A DNA stretch of 64,000 bases, from positions 204,568 to 268,567 of the forward strand of contig CAVZRJ010000005.1 of the NCBI GenBank assembly GCA_963777665.1, read 5' to 3'. This document shows, in pieces, positions 8,882 through 17,902 of this stretch. Within the stretch, counting starts at the first letter, position 1, and each line of letters begins with the position of its first letter. Made by a program: the position numbers and the translations under genes. The DNA comes from Bog-756 sp963777665 (GTDB lineage Bacteria > Actinomycetota > Acidimicrobiia > Acidimicrobiales > RAAP-2). The notes beneath the pieces are model-generated. The model had not been told where the DNA came from, made no database searches, and saw nothing but the letters and a program-made list of their open reading frames with translations.

Positions 8882-9706
8882 GTGCGTGTCCGCTTCCGCT
8901 TCACCAAGCTCGGCAAGATCCGGTTCACCAGCCAGCGGGACGTCGCCCGGATGTGGGAGCGGGCGCTCCGCCGGGCCGGCCTCCCCCTCGCCTACACGGC
9001 GGGGTTCTCGCCCCGTCCCCAGCTCAGCTTCGGTCTCGCCCTCCCAACCGGGTGCGAGTCGCTGGCCGAGTACGTGGATGTCGCGATCGACGAGGGCCGC
9101 CCCGGCGCGGACCCCGTCGAACCCTTCGTGCTCCCCGGCGTGCTCTCGCCCCTGCTGCCGGCAGGGATCGAGGTGGAGGAGTCCGAGCTGGTCCGCCCGG
9201 GAGGTGACTCGCTGCAGCAGGCGGTCACCTCGTGCTCGTGGACGATGCGCATCGCCGGGATCACGCGCGACGAGCTCGAGGACCGGGTCGCGGCCCTCCT
9301 GGCCGCACCGGAGGTCCCCATCGTGCGCGAGCGCAAGGGGCGCGAGGAGCGCGACGACCTCCGGCCCTCGGTGCGGGCCCTGGCGGTGGCCGACGAGGAC
9401 GAAGACCTGGTCGAGGATCCCTCCGGACGCACCGTCGGACTGCGGTCCGAGCTGGCCACCCAACCCCGCGGGGTGCGCCCGGTGGAACTGACGCGGGGAC
9501 TCATCGCGGTGGCGGACGGATCGCCCGTCCAGGTGCCGCCGGGACCGGGTGCGCGTCCCGCACCCGCCCGTATCCCGGTCCTCGACCGGGCCTGCAGAAC
9601 CCAACAATGGATCGAGCGCGAGGGGCTCCGTGTCGAGCCTCTCGGGCGCCGGGCCGTTCCGGCCACGGCGCCACGCGCCCAGCACGCCCTCGAGCGTGCG
9701 TCATGA
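8882..9706 (+). CDS. TIGR03936-family (DUF2344) protein
   Basis: A 274-residue protein of unknown reaction, normally found beside or fused to TIGR03960 radical SAM proteins. It starts with GTG 8882, one nt after the upstream stop, giving 'RVRFRFTKLGKIRFTSQRD', followed by 'RRAGLPLAYTAGFSPRPQLSFG', both hallmarks of the family. The C-terminal half is less conserved and ends in a proline/arginine-rich stretch. The near-zero spacing to the radical SAM gene indicates coupled translation and a joint function. RNase E/G follows 21 nt later. Confidence 0.87.
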   Translation: MRVRFRFTKLGKIRFTSQRDVARMWERALRRAGLPLAYTAGFSPRPQLSFGLALPTGCESLAEYVDVAIDEGRPGADPVEPFVLPGVLSPLLPAGIEVEESELVRPGGDSLQQAVTSCSWTMRIAGITRDELEDRVAALLAAPEVPIVRERKGREERDDLRPSVRALAVADEDEDLVEDPSGRTVGLRSELATQPRGVRPVELTRGLIAVADGSPVQVPPGPGARPAPARIPVLDRACRTQQWIEREGLRVEPLGRRAVPATAPRAQHALERAS

Positions 9707-9727
9707 GCAGTGTGAGAAGGGATTTCG

Positions 9728-11764
9728 ATGTCAGATGCGACCACCGGGCGACCGGTCGGGCCCCCGACGGACGCGGGGTCGCTGACCCCGTCCTCGGGCG
9801 AGGGCCCCTCGGAGCAGGCCACCCGCACAGCGGGCGCCGTCGCCGCTAACACCACCGTTTCCGGGGCGGTTCCCCCGGACGAAGCAGGTGCCGACCACGC
9901 CCCCGCGGAGGGCGGCACCGCCGGGCAGGTCAGCACCGGCAATCGCCGCCGGCGCGGCTCGAGGGGACGGAGAGGCCGCGGTGGTTCGAGCGCGGGCCGC
10001 GCGTCACCCGGCCCGAGACCCGACACGACATCGGGGGAGGAGTTGGGCGGGCCGGCGTCCGGACCGCCGGACGAGCGTGTGGCGGTCGCCGGGGCTCCCC
10101 GGGTGCCGGAGGTCGCCTCCACCGGCGCGCCGGGCCCGGTCCGGAGTCCGGCAGAGCCGCCAGCCTCGGGGGAGGACGCGGGCAGCGGGACGCCGATGCC
10201 CGTCCCCAGCGTGGCGCCGGCCGAGCGCCCGAAGATCGGGGACAGTCGCCCGGCCCGCCCGCCGGTCGGCGTGCCGGTCCGACCCTCCGCACCGGCAGCG
10301 CCCGAGCAGAACCCGAGCGGTGGCAGCCGGAGCCGCCGGCGGGGCGGCGGCGGGGCGGCCGGGGCCACCACCCAGGGCGCTCCGGGATCCCGTGCTGCGG
10401 GCGCAGGGCGTGGCACCGCGGGACAGGCCCAGGGGGGGACCGTCCCCGGGGGCGACGGGCGCCGCGGCGGGCGCGAGCGCCGGGGCAAGGCGGTCGGTCG
10501 CTACATGATCTGCGTCCACGTGCGGCCGGAGATGACCCAGATCGCCCTGCTCGAAGGTCGCACCCTCGTCGAGCACTACATCTCGCGGGCTGCCGACGAC
10601 GCCACCCAGATCGACGGCAACATCTACCGGGGTCGGGTCCAGAACGTCCTGCCCGGCATGGAGGCCGCCTTCATCGACATCGGCACCCCGAAGAACGCCG
10701 TGCTCTACCACGGGGACGTCCGCTTCGACACCGACGACGTGGAGACGCCGAAGGGGTCGGGGCAGCCCCGGATCGAGCATCTGCTCAAGCCCGGTCAGAC
10801 CATCCTCTGCCAGGTGACCAAGAATCCGATCGGGGCGAAGGGCGCACGCTTGACCCAGGAGGTGTCGCTTCCAGGACGCTTCGTGGTCCTCGTGCCCAAC
10901 TCGACCGCGTACGGCATCTCCAAGCGGCTCGACGACGGGGAGCGGAAGCGACTGCGGCGGATCGTCGACGCGGTGCGTCCACAGGGCCACGGGTTGATCG
11001 TGCGGACGGCGGCGGCCGGCGCCAGCGCCGAGGAGCTCGAGGCGGACATCGCCCGCCTGGTGGAGCAATGGGACATGATCGCCGCCGCGTCGCTCAAGGG
11101 ACAGGGCCCCGCCCTCCTCTACCGCGAACCGGCCATCGCGGTCCGGGTGATCCGCGAAGAGCTCAACCGCGAGTACCGGGCGGTGGTCATCGATGACGAG
11201 GCGCTCTACGAGCAGGTGCGCGACTACGTGGGGGCGGTCAACCCCGAGCTCGCGGACCGGGTGGAGTTCTTCGACACGGAGATCGAGTCACTTCCCGTCT
11301 TCGAGCGCTACCACGTCCACGAGCAGCTCCACAAGGCCCTCGACCGCAAGGTCTTCCTGCCCTCGGGGGGCTCGCTGGTCATCGACCGGACCGAGGCCCT
11401 CACGGTGATCGACGTCAACACCGGGAAGAACGTGGGCACGACCAACCTCGAGGAGACCGTCTACCGGAACAACCTGGAGGCGGCCGAGGAGGTTGCACGC
11501 CAGCTTCGGTTGCGGGACATCGGCGGCATCATCGTGATCGACTTCATCGACATGGAGATCCGGGAGAACCGGGACAAGGTGGGCAGTGCGCTGCGATCCG
11601 CCCTGGCCAGGGACAAGACCCGCACCCAGGTCTCCGACATCTCGGAGTTGGGCCTGGTCGAGATGACCCGCAAGCGGGTTTCCGAGGGCCTCATCGAATC
11701 GATGTCCACCACCTGCGAGGTCTGCGGCGGCCGCGGGATCGTCTTCGACGATCCGGAGCTGTAG
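9728..11764 (+). CDS. rne: Ribonuclease E/G family protein
   Basis: An endoribonuclease for rRNA maturation and mRNA turnover. The 678-residue product has a disordered N-terminal extension of about 255 residues rich in Gly, Pro, Ala and Arg. The catalytic core follows: an S1 domain beginning 'MICVHVRPEMTQIALLEG', 'GNIYRGRVQNVLPGMEAAFIDIG', and the DNase I-like site with 'VIDVNTGKNVG' and 'IIVIDFIDME'. It ends near the zinc-link motif 'CEVCGGRG'. There is no long C-terminal degradosome scaffold, so the layout is the actinobacterial one with the extension in front. The ATG at 9728 has AGAAGGGA just upstream. The stop overlaps the rplU promoter. Confidence 0.93.
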   Translation: MSDATTGRPVGPPTDAGSLTPSSGEGPSEQATRTAGAVAANTTVSGAVPPDEAGADHAPAEGGTAGQVSTGNRRRRGSRGRRGRGGSSAGRASPGPRPDTTSGEELGGPASGPPDERVAVAGAPRVPEVASTGAPGPVRSPAEPPASGEDAGSGTPMPVPSVAPAERPKIGDSRPARPPVGVPVRPSAPAAPEQNPSGGSRSRRRGGGGAAGATTQGAPGSRAAGAGRGTAGQAQGGTVPGGDGRRGGRERRGKAVGRYMICVHVRPEMTQIALLEGRTLVEHYISRAADDATQIDGNIYRGRVQNVLPGMEAAFIDIGTPKNAVLYHGDVRFDTDDVETPKGSGQPRIEHLLKPGQTILCQVTKNPIGAKGARLTQEVSLPGRFVVLVPNSTAYGISKRLDDGERKRLRRIVDAVRPQGHGLIVRTAAAGASAEELEADIARLVEQWDMIAAASLKGQGPALLYREPAIAVRVIREELNREYRAVVIDDEALYEQVRDYVGAVNPELADRVEFFDTEIESLPVFERYHVHEQLHKALDRKVFLPSGGSLVIDRTEALTVIDVNTGKNVGTTNLEETVYRNNLEAAEEVARQLRLRDIGGIIVIDFIDMEIRENRDKVGSALRSALARDKTRTQVSDISELGLVEMTRKRVSEGLIESMSTTCEVCGGRGIVFDDPEL

Positions 11765-11767
11765 ACT
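11762..11767 (+). promoter_or_regulatory. -10 box of rplU (leaderless start)
   Basis: TAGACT contains the stop codon of the RNase gene and ends 9 nt before the rplU ATG, with no ribosome site between. Confidence 0.45.
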
Positions 11768-11776
11768 CCGTCTCTT

Positions 11777-12088
11777 ATGTACGCCGTCATCGACACCGGA
11801 GGCAAGCAGGAGCGAGTGGCCGAGGGCCAGGAGGTCCGGGTGGAGCTGCTCGGACAGGCCCCCGGCACCGAGGTGACCTTCTCGCCCGTGCTGGTGGTGG
11901 ACGGGCCAACCGTGCTCGCCACCCCCGCCCAGCTCGCGGGGAGCTCGGTGACCGCCACGGTGGTGGGCGAGGAGCTCGGCCCGAAGATCCGGGGCTTCAC
12001 CTACAAGAGCAAGTCGAACCAGTCCACACGGTGGGGTCACCGGCAGCGGTACTCGACCATCGAGATCACCGGGATCAGCACCAGCTGA
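11777..12088 (+). CDS. rplU: 50S ribosomal protein L21
   Basis: A structural protein of the large ribosomal subunit that binds 23S rRNA. The 103 residues begin with the family opening 'MYAVIDTGGKQERVAEGQ' and end with the basic 'KSKSNQSTRWGHRQRYSTIEI' type tail that contacts rRNA. The length is typical. It is followed 31 nt later by rpmA, the near-universal partner, and obgE comes next but one. A TAGACT box lies 9 nt before the ATG. Confidence 0.97.
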   Translation: MYAVIDTGGKQERVAEGQEVRVELLGQAPGTEVTFSPVLVVDGPTVLATPAQLAGSSVTATVVGEELGPKIRGFTYKSKSNQSTRWGHRQRYSTIEITGISTS

Positions 12089-12119
12089 CCAGCTGGCACC
12101 CGACAAGGAGCACTCGTCA

Positions 12120-12374
12120 ATGTCCAAGACCAAAGGTGGCGGCTCGACCCGGAACGGTCGAGACTCCAACGCCCAGCGCCTCGGCGTGAAGGCCTTCGGC
12201 GGCACCTCGGTGCGGGCCGGGGCCATCATCGTGCGCCAGCGGGGTACCCGCTTCCACCCCGGCCACAACGTGGGCCTCGGGAGCGACGACACCCTGTTCG
12301 CGCTCGCCGACGGCACCGTCCAGTTCGCCGATCGCAAGGGTCGCAAGCTGGTCGACGTCGTCCCCGGTTCCTGA
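12120..12374 (+). CDS. rpmA: 50S ribosomal protein L27
   Basis: A large-subunit protein whose N-terminus reaches the peptidyl transferase centre. The 84-residue product starts 'MSKTKGGGSTRNGRDS' and has the conserved 'GVKAFGGTSVRAGAIIVRQRG' and 'FHPGHNVGLGSDDTLFAL' regions. There is no cleavable N-terminal extension of the Firmicutes type. A ribosome site (AAGGAG) lies at about 12105-12110. It forms an operon with rplU. Confidence 0.97.
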   Translation: MSKTKGGGSTRNGRDSNAQRLGVKAFGGTSVRAGAIIVRQRGTRFHPGHNVGLGSDDTLFALADGTVQFADRKGRKLVDVVPGS

Positions 12375-12375
12375 G

Positions 12376-12398
12376 TCCTCTCCCTCTCCCTCTCCCTC
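12376..12398 (+). repeat. CTCTCC hexamer repeat before the phosphatase gene
   Basis: Between rpmA and the phosphatase ATG the sequence is almost only a tandem CTCTCC repeat, about three and a half units. It occupies the place of a ribosome site and lacks purines on the coding strand. It may be a slippage-prone tract. Confidence 0.6.
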
Positions 12399-13142
12399 AT
12401 GCCTTCACGGACCCTCGCGTTCGAGGGCTGCGTCAACTTCCGTGACCTCGGCGGGTACGAGACCGCCGACGGCCGGACGGTGGCCTGGCGCAGGCTGTTC
12501 CGTGCAGACGGCCTCAACAAGCTGAGTGCCGCCGATCGCGGCCAGCTGGTCGACCTGGGCCTGACCACGGTCATCGACCTGCGCACCGTGGACGAGGCCG
12601 AGCAGCGCGGCCGGTTCCCGGTGGACCAGGTGCCGGTCCGCTACGTCGACCTCCCCCTCACCGACGTGCTGCCGGGTGCCGAGGAGCTGTCCGACTGGGG
12701 GGAGGCTTCCTATGTGGCTTCTCGCTACGGGGCCATGGTGGCCGAGGGAGGGCCGGTCCTGAGCGCTGCCATCGAGGTGCTCTCGACGCCCGATGCACTG
12801 CCGGCGGTCGTGCACTGCAGCGCGGGAAAGGACCGCACCGGGGTGCTGTCCGCCCTCGTGCTCGCCTTCCTCGGGGTGTCCGACGACACGATCGTCGCCG
12901 ACTACGCCCTCTCTGCCGCGGCGATGGACCGACTGCTCGAGCGGCTCAAAGCCGAGTACCCGGAGGCGGTCGAGGAGGTGGTCCGGTTCGCTCCGGCCAT
13001 CCTTCACGCGGCGCCCGAGACGATGGAGGAGTTCCTCAGCCAGTTGCGGGCCGACTACGGGTCCTACGACGCGCTGGCCGCATCGCTCGGGGTGGTCGAG
13101 GCGATGGACCGACTGCGCTCGGCCCTCCTCGTCGACGCCTGA
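12399..13142 (+). CDS. Tyrosine phosphatase family protein
   Basis: A cytoplasmic protein phosphatase of the Y_phosphatase3 type (dual tyrosine/serine or phosphoinositide specificity is common in the family; the substrate here is unknown). The 247 residues begin 'GCVNFRDLGGYETADGR', the usual family opening, and carry the catalytic P-loop 'HCSAGKDRTGV', in which Cys is the nucleophile and Arg binds phosphate. A possible general-acid Asp lies upstream. The ATG at 12399 follows a CTCTCC repeat and has no ribosome site. It sits between rpmA and obgE, which are normally adjacent, so it looks like an insertion into that cluster. Confidence 0.85.
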   Translation: MPSRTLAFEGCVNFRDLGGYETADGRTVAWRRLFRADGLNKLSAADRGQLVDLGLTTVIDLRTVDEAEQRGRFPVDQVPVRYVDLPLTDVLPGAEELSDWGEASYVASRYGAMVAEGGPVLSAAIEVLSTPDALPAVVHCSAGKDRTGVLSALVLAFLGVSDDTIVADYALSAAAMDRLLERLKAEYPEAVEEVVRFAPAILHAAPETMEEFLSQLRADYGSYDALAASLGVVEAMDRLRSALLVDA

Positions 13143-13190
13143 TTCCCCACCGGCCCGGTCGCCGTCGCAAGGGACGCGAAGCCCGCTCGG

Positions 13191-13196
13191 TAGGAT
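13191..13196 (+). promoter_or_regulatory. -10 box of obgE (leaderless start)
   Basis: TAGGAT ends 6 nt before the obgE ATG. No ribosome site fits in the gap. Confidence 0.5.
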
Positions 13197-13202
13197 CGAT
13201 CC

Positions 13203-14525
13203 ATGTCCGGCTTCGTCGACGAGGCACAATTCCACGTGAAGGCCGGTGACGGCGGAGCGGGCGCGGTCGCGATGCGGCGGGAGGCCCATGTCGACAAAGG
13301 CGGCCCGGACGGCGGTGACGGAGGCAGGGGCGGCGACGTCTGGCTGGTGGCGACCACCAACCAGTCCTCCCTGCTGGCCTTCCGCGACCACCCACACCGC
13401 AGGGCCGGGGACGGCGGCCACGGAGGTGGGAAGAAGAAGCACGGGGCCAACGGGTCCGACCTCGACGTGGCGGTGCCGGTGGGCACCCGGGCCCACCGCT
13501 CCGACGGCACGCTCCTGGCCGACCTGCTCAACGCCGGGGACCGGTGGCTGGCCGGTGAGGGCGGCCGGGGTGGTCGCGGCAACGCGAGCTTCCTCGCCAA
13601 CAACCGGCGGGCTCCCACCTTCGCCGAGCAGGGCGAGAAAGGCCACGAGGAGTGGTACGACCTCGAGCTCGCGCTGGTGGCCGATGTGGCACTGGTCGGC
13701 TATCCCAACGTGGGCAAGTCCACCCTGATCTCGCGCGTCTCGGCCGCCAAGCCCAAGATCGCCGACTACCCCTTCACGACCCTCGAACCCCATCTGGGTG
13801 TCGTCCGGGCAGATGGCGGCGCGGACTTCACCGTGGCCGACATCCCGGGTCTGGTGGAGGGGGCAGCCGAAGGGAAGGGGCTCGGCCACCGTTTCCTCCG
13901 CCACATCACCCGGGCACGGGTCCTGGTGATCCTGGTCGAGCTGGACCCGGTGACCGGGGTCCCCCCGGCGGAGCAACTCCGGGTGGTGCTCGACGAGCTC
14001 CGCCGGTACCGGGCCGAGCTGCTCGACCGGCCCCGCCTCGTAGTGGGATCCAAGGCCGACATGGTCTCCGCGGAACACCTGCCTGACCCGTCGGGCGACG
14101 GGTCGGCCGGCCGGTTCGTGCCCGATCTGGTCATCTCGGCCGTCACCGGGCAGGGGATCCCCGCCCTCGTCGGCAGGTTGGCGCTGCTGGTGGAGCAGGC
14201 CAGGACCGCCGAGCCCGAGCCGGAGGGGAGCATCGTCATCCACCGCCCGGTGCCCGAGGGATTCGTGGTCGAGCGGCTCGGCGAGAGCGAGTTCGCGGTG
14301 ACCGGGCGGGTGGCCGAGCGGGCGGTCGCCCTCAACGACGTGACCACCGACGAGGCCGCCGACTATGTCCAGGGCCGGCTCCGTCGTCTCGGGGTCGACC
14401 GTGCCCTCACCCGTGCCGGGGCACGCGACGGCGACACCGTCCACATCGGTGGGCTCTCGTTCACCTGGTACCGGGACCAGCCGGAGTTCACCGGCCGGCC
14501 GGCCAGCCGGCGTAGCCGGCGGTGA
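13203..14525 (+). CDS. obgE: GTPase Obg
   Basis: A large-subunit assembly GTPase and stress/growth regulator. The 440 residues show the glycine-rich Obg domain (from 'FVDEAQFHVKAGDGGAGAV' to about residue 158), the G domain with G1 'GYPNVGKST', switch region 'YPFTTLEPHLG', G3 'DIPGLVEGAAEGKGLGHRFLRH' and G4-like 'VGSKAD', and a C-terminal OCT domain. The length fits actinobacterial Obg. The ATG at 13203 lies 6 nt after TAGGAT. The stop TGA overlaps the proB ATG by one base, which couples the two. Confidence 0.96.
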   Translation: MSGFVDEAQFHVKAGDGGAGAVAMRREAHVDKGGPDGGDGGRGGDVWLVATTNQSSLLAFRDHPHRRAGDGGHGGGKKKHGANGSDLDVAVPVGTRAHRSDGTLLADLLNAGDRWLAGEGGRGGRGNASFLANNRRAPTFAEQGEKGHEEWYDLELALVADVALVGYPNVGKSTLISRVSAAKPKIADYPFTTLEPHLGVVRADGGADFTVADIPGLVEGAAEGKGLGHRFLRHITRARVLVILVELDPVTGVPPAEQLRVVLDELRRYRAELLDRPRLVVGSKADMVSAEHLPDPSGDGSAGRFVPDLVISAVTGQGIPALVGRLALLVEQARTAEPEPEGSIVIHRPVPEGFVVERLGESEFAVTGRVAERAVALNDVTTDEAADYVQGRLRRLGVDRALTRAGARDGDTVHIGGLSFTWYRDQPEFTGRPASRRSRR

Positions 14526-15640
14526 TGCGGGTAGCGACGACGGGTACACCCACCGTCGTGGTCAAGATCGGGTCCTCGTCGGTGACCACCGAGGGGGGTC
14601 AGGTGGACACGGCGGCGATCGACAGGCTGGCCGCGGACGTGGCCGGGGCCCGCGCCGCCGGTCACCGGGTGGTCGTGGTGACCTCGGGGGCGATCGCCGC
14701 CGGGTGGACGAGCCTGTCCGGGAGCCGGCCCCGCCCGTCGGACCTGGCGACACTCCAGGCGGTGGCCGCGGTCGGACAGCCCCTCCTGATGCGGGTCTGG
14801 AGCGACGCCCTCGGACGCCACGGGCTCAGCGCCGGGCAGGTGCTGCTCGCCCCGCTCGACTTCGTCCACCGGAGCCAGTACCTCCTCGCACGCCAGACGC
14901 TCACCCGGCTGCTCGAGCTCGGGGTGGTCCCGGTGGTCAACGAGAACGACGCGGTGGCCGACGAGGAGATCCGGTTCGGCGACAACGACCGATTGGCCGC
15001 GTTGGTGGCCCATCTGGTGGGCGCCGGCCTGCTTGTCCTGCTCACCGACACCGCCGGCCTCCTGACCGCGGACCCCCGCCGCACAGCCGAGGCCTCGCTC
15101 ATCGAGGAGGTGGTCGAGATCGACCACGAGCTCGAGCGGATCGCCGGGGGACCGGGCAGCGAGGTCGGCAGCGGGGGCATGGCGTCGAAGCTGGCGGCGG
15201 CCAAGATCGCCACCTGGTCCGGGATCGAGGCGGTCATCGCCGACGCGGCCCGGCCGGGAGTGCTGACGGCGGTCTCCTCGAAGACGCCAGGGGTCGGGAC
15301 GCGGTTCCGGGCGCGAGAGGTGGTGCTCCCGGCCCGCAAGCTCTGGATCGCCTTCGCCATCGGCTCCTCGGGCACCATCGTGGTCGACGAGGGCGCGCGC
15401 AGGGCCCTGGTGGAGCGGGGGCGCTCGCTGCTGCCGGCCGGGGTGCTCTCGGTCCGCGGGGACTTCAGCGCCGACGACGCCGTCGAGATCGCCGGTCCCG
15501 ACGGGTCGGTGTTCGCGAAGGGCCTCGTCCGCCACGCGGCCGACGCGCTCTCGGGCTGGGCCGGGCGACGCTCGGCGGAGCTGCCCGAGGATGTGCCCAC
15601 CGAAGTCGTCCACCGCGACGACCTGGTCGTTCTGGGCTGA
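14525..15640 (+). CDS. proB: Glutamate 5-kinase
   Basis: Phosphorylates glutamate with ATP as the first step of proline synthesis. The 371-residue protein has the amino acid kinase domain ('VVKIGSSSVT', 'VVTSGAIAAGW', 'VVNENDAV', 'FGDNDRLAALVA', 'GSGGMASKLAAA') followed by a C-terminal PUA domain from about residue 280. ATG 14525 overlaps the obgE stop (TGATG); an in-frame GTG three bases earlier is the alternative. It is followed by proA, the next enzyme in the pathway. Confidence 0.95.
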   Translation: MRVATTGTPTVVVKIGSSSVTTEGGQVDTAAIDRLAADVAGARAAGHRVVVVTSGAIAAGWTSLSGSRPRPSDLATLQAVAAVGQPLLMRVWSDALGRHGLSAGQVLLAPLDFVHRSQYLLARQTLTRLLELGVVPVVNENDAVADEEIRFGDNDRLAALVAHLVGAGLLVLLTDTAGLLTADPRRTAEASLIEEVVEIDHELERIAGGPGSEVGSGGMASKLAAAKIATWSGIEAVIADAARPGVLTAVSSKTPGVGTRFRAREVVLPARKLWIAFAIGSSGTIVVDEGARRALVERGRSLLPAGVLSVRGDFSADDAVEIAGPDGSVFAKGLVRHAADALSGWAGRRSAELPEDVPTEVVHRDDLVVLG

Positions 15641-15678
15641 GGGCCCGCCCGGGCTCCCGAGGCGCGCGGTGGGGCCAC

Positions 15679-15684
15679 TACGCT
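15679..15684 (+). promoter_or_regulatory. -10 box of proA (leaderless start)
   Basis: TACGCT ends 6 nt before the GTG start of proA. Confidence 0.5.
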
Positions 15685-15690
15685 GACACG

Positions 15691-16948
15691 GTGCCCACCA
15701 GCACCCTTCCCCATCTCACCGACCTGGGTCTGCGGGCCAAAGCGGCCGGCCGGCGTGTCGCCACGGCACCGTCCGGGGACCGCGACGAGGCACTCCTGCG
15801 CTCCGCCGACCTCCTCGAGGAACGCGCGGCCGACATCCTCCGGGCCAACGCCGACGACCTCGCCGCGCGCCGGACGAGCGGGCGCGGACGCAACGTCGCT
15901 CGACCGCCTGCGCCTCGACGCCGGCAGGGTGTCCGGCATGGCCGGCGGCCTGCGCAAGGTCGCCGCGCTGCCCGACCCGGTGGGCGAGGTGGTCGAGGGC
16001 TGGGTGCGACCCAACGGGCTACGGGTCCAGCGGGTCCGGGTGCCCCTGGGGGTGATCGGGGTCATCTACGAGAACCGCCCGAACGTGACCAGCGACGCCG
16101 CGGGGCTCTGCCTCAAGTCGGCGAACGCCGTTCTGCTACGCGGCTCGTCCTCGGCGCTCGCGTCCAACAGCGTCGTGGCCGGGCTGGTGCGCGAGGGTCT
16201 CGCCAAGGCCGGGCTGCCGGCCGACGCGGTGGTCCTGGTCGAGGACACCGGTCGCGAGTCGGCAGTCGGGTTCATGCAGCTCGACGGGATCATCGACTGC
16301 CTCATCCCCCGCGGCGGACCCTCACTCATCGCCTCGATCCGCGCGAACGCCACCGTCCCCTACGTGCTCGACGGGGCCGGGGTCTGTCACGTCTACGTCG
16401 ACGCGGCTGCCGACCTCTCGATGGCGGAGGCGATCGTGGTCAACGCCAAGACCCACCGTCCCGGGGTGTGCAACGCGGCGGAGACGCTCCTCGTCCACCG
16501 GTCCGTCGCGGCCGGATTCCTGCCCCGGGTCGCCCGGGCGCTGGCCGGGGTGACCCTCCTCGGAGACGACGCCACCCGGAGCGTGCTTCCCGGCACCGCG
16601 GTGGCCACCGAGGAGGACTTCGCAACCGAGTTCCTGGGTCCCACCCTGACCGTGGCGGTGGTCGACGATCTGGGCGCCGCGATCGAGCACATCGCGCGGT
16701 TCGGCTCGGGCCACACCGAGGCGATCGTGACCGGGGACCTCGCCGCGGCGACCCGGTTCACCACCGAGGTCGATGCCGCCGCGGTGGTGGTCAACGCCTC
16801 GACCCGCTTCGTCGACGGAGAGGAGCTCGGGCTCGGGGCGGAGATCGGCATCTCCACCCAGAAGCTGCACGCACGCGGTCCGATGGGGCTGCGCGAGCTC
16901 ACCTCGGTCAAATACGTCGTCTCGGGATCCGGGCAGGTGCGGTCATGA
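15691..16948 (+). CDS. proA: Glutamate-5-semialdehyde dehydrogenase, frame broken once
   Basis: Reduces glutamyl phosphate to the semialdehyde with NADPH, the second step of proline synthesis. The first part starts at GTG 15691 (VPTSTLPHLTDLGLRAKAA... 'ILRANADDLAAR') and the rest continues one base later from 'SLDRLRLDAGRVSGMA'. The frame changes at about 15864-15885 in a GCG/CGC-rich stretch, as if one base were extra. Corrected, it gives 418 residues, normal for ProA, with 'GVIYENRPNVTSDAA', the catalytic cysteine region 'THRPGVCNAAETLL', and 'NASTRFVDGEELGLGAEIGIST'. The stop overlaps the next gene as ATGA. A sequencing error is likely because proB and everything else in the pathway step is intact; true decay would imply proline auxotrophy unless another copy exists. 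Confidence 0.85.
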
Positions 16949-17886
16949 GCCGCGACGGCATCACCGGCGACCGCCGGCCGACGAGAGAGATCGACTCGGG
17001 TTTCCCCGAGCCCGGCCCGCCGCGCTTCGTCACCATCGATGCGGTCCGGACCGGGCTGGCCGATGTCGGCTACCTCGCCGACGACGGGATCTCCGGCGTG
17101 GTCTTCCTCGCCGACCGCCTGGCCAAGCCGGTCCTGGTCGAAGGCCCGGCGGGGACCGGCAAGACCCAGCTCGCCAAGTCGGTGGCACTGCTCACCGGGA
17201 GCCGCCTGATCCGGCTCCAGTGCTACGAGGGACTCGACGAGTCGAAGGCGCTCTACGAGTGGAACTACAAGAAGCAGCTCCTCCGGATCCAGGCCGACGC
17301 CGGGACGTCCTGGCAGCAGCTCGAGGAGGACATCTTCTCCGAGGAGTTCCTGCTCACCCGGCCCCTGCTCGAGGCCATCAAGTCGACCGAGCCGGTGGTC
17401 CTGCTCATCGACGAGGTGGACCGGGTCGAGCTCGAGACCGAGGCCCTCCTCCTCGAGATCCTCTCCGAGTACCAGGTGTCCATCCCGGAGCTCGGCACGG
17501 TCCGTGCCAACCAGATCCCACTGGTCTTTCTCACCTCCAACAACACCCGCGAGCTCTCCGAGGCGCTCAAACGGCGCTGCCTCTACCTGCACATCGACTA
17601 CCCGCAGCTCGAGCGCGAGCGGGCGATCATCGAGACCCGTGTCCCGGGCATCAACGAGGCGCTCGCCGACCAGGTGGCACGGATCGTCCGTTCGATCCGG
17701 ACCCTCGACCTGAAGAAGGCGCCCTCGGTGTCGGAGACCCTCGACTGGGCGCGCACCCTGGTCGTGCTCGGAGTCGAGTCCATCGATGCCGAACAGGCCC
17801 GGGACACCCTGCACATCCTGCTCAAGTACCGCTCCGACATCGACCGGGCGGCCAAGGAGCTGGCTTCGGTCGACCCCGTCGGCTGA
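16945..17886 (+). CDS. MoxR-type AAA+ ATPase
   Basis: An AAA+ chaperone-like ATPase of the MoxR group, which usually works with a von Willebrand A protein to mature or insert cofactors into target complexes. The 313 residues have Walker A 'GPAGTGKTQLAKS', Walker B 'VVLLIDEVDRVE', sensor 1 'VFLTSNNTRELSEALKRRCLYL' and the arginine-finger region. The start ATG 16945 overlaps the proA stop (ATGA), and the VWA gene begins 16 nt after its stop. The target of this pair is not evident; no CO dehydrogenase or methanol dehydrogenase genes are nearby. Confidence 0.9.
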   Translation: MSRDGITGDRRPTREIDSGFPEPGPPRFVTIDAVRTGLADVGYLADDGISGVVFLADRLAKPVLVEGPAGTGKTQLAKSVALLTGSRLIRLQCYEGLDESKALYEWNYKKQLLRIQADAGTSWQQLEEDIFSEEFLLTRPLLEAIKSTEPVVLLIDEVDRVELETEALLLEILSEYQVSIPELGTVRANQIPLVFLTSNNTRELSEALKRRCLYLHIDYPQLERERAIIETRVPGINEALADQVARIVRSIRTLDLKKAPSVSETLDWARTLVVLGVESIDAEQARDTLHILLKYRSDIDRAAKELASVDPVG

Positions 17887-17902
17887 GGCTGGCGCCGCGA
17901 CC

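Noticed and set aside
5404..8928. A 1174-codon open frame on the minus strand opposite mrdA and the radical SAM gene
   Set aside because: It is antisense to two well-supported genes, has the low-complexity Arg/Gly/Pro/Val composition of a GC-rich shadow frame, and shows no family motifs.
14365..17886. A 1173-codon plus-strand frame covering obgE's end, proB, proA and moxR
   Set aside because: It only joins shadow sequence with the first part of proA and the complete moxR because stops are rare at this GC content; the true genes start inside it.
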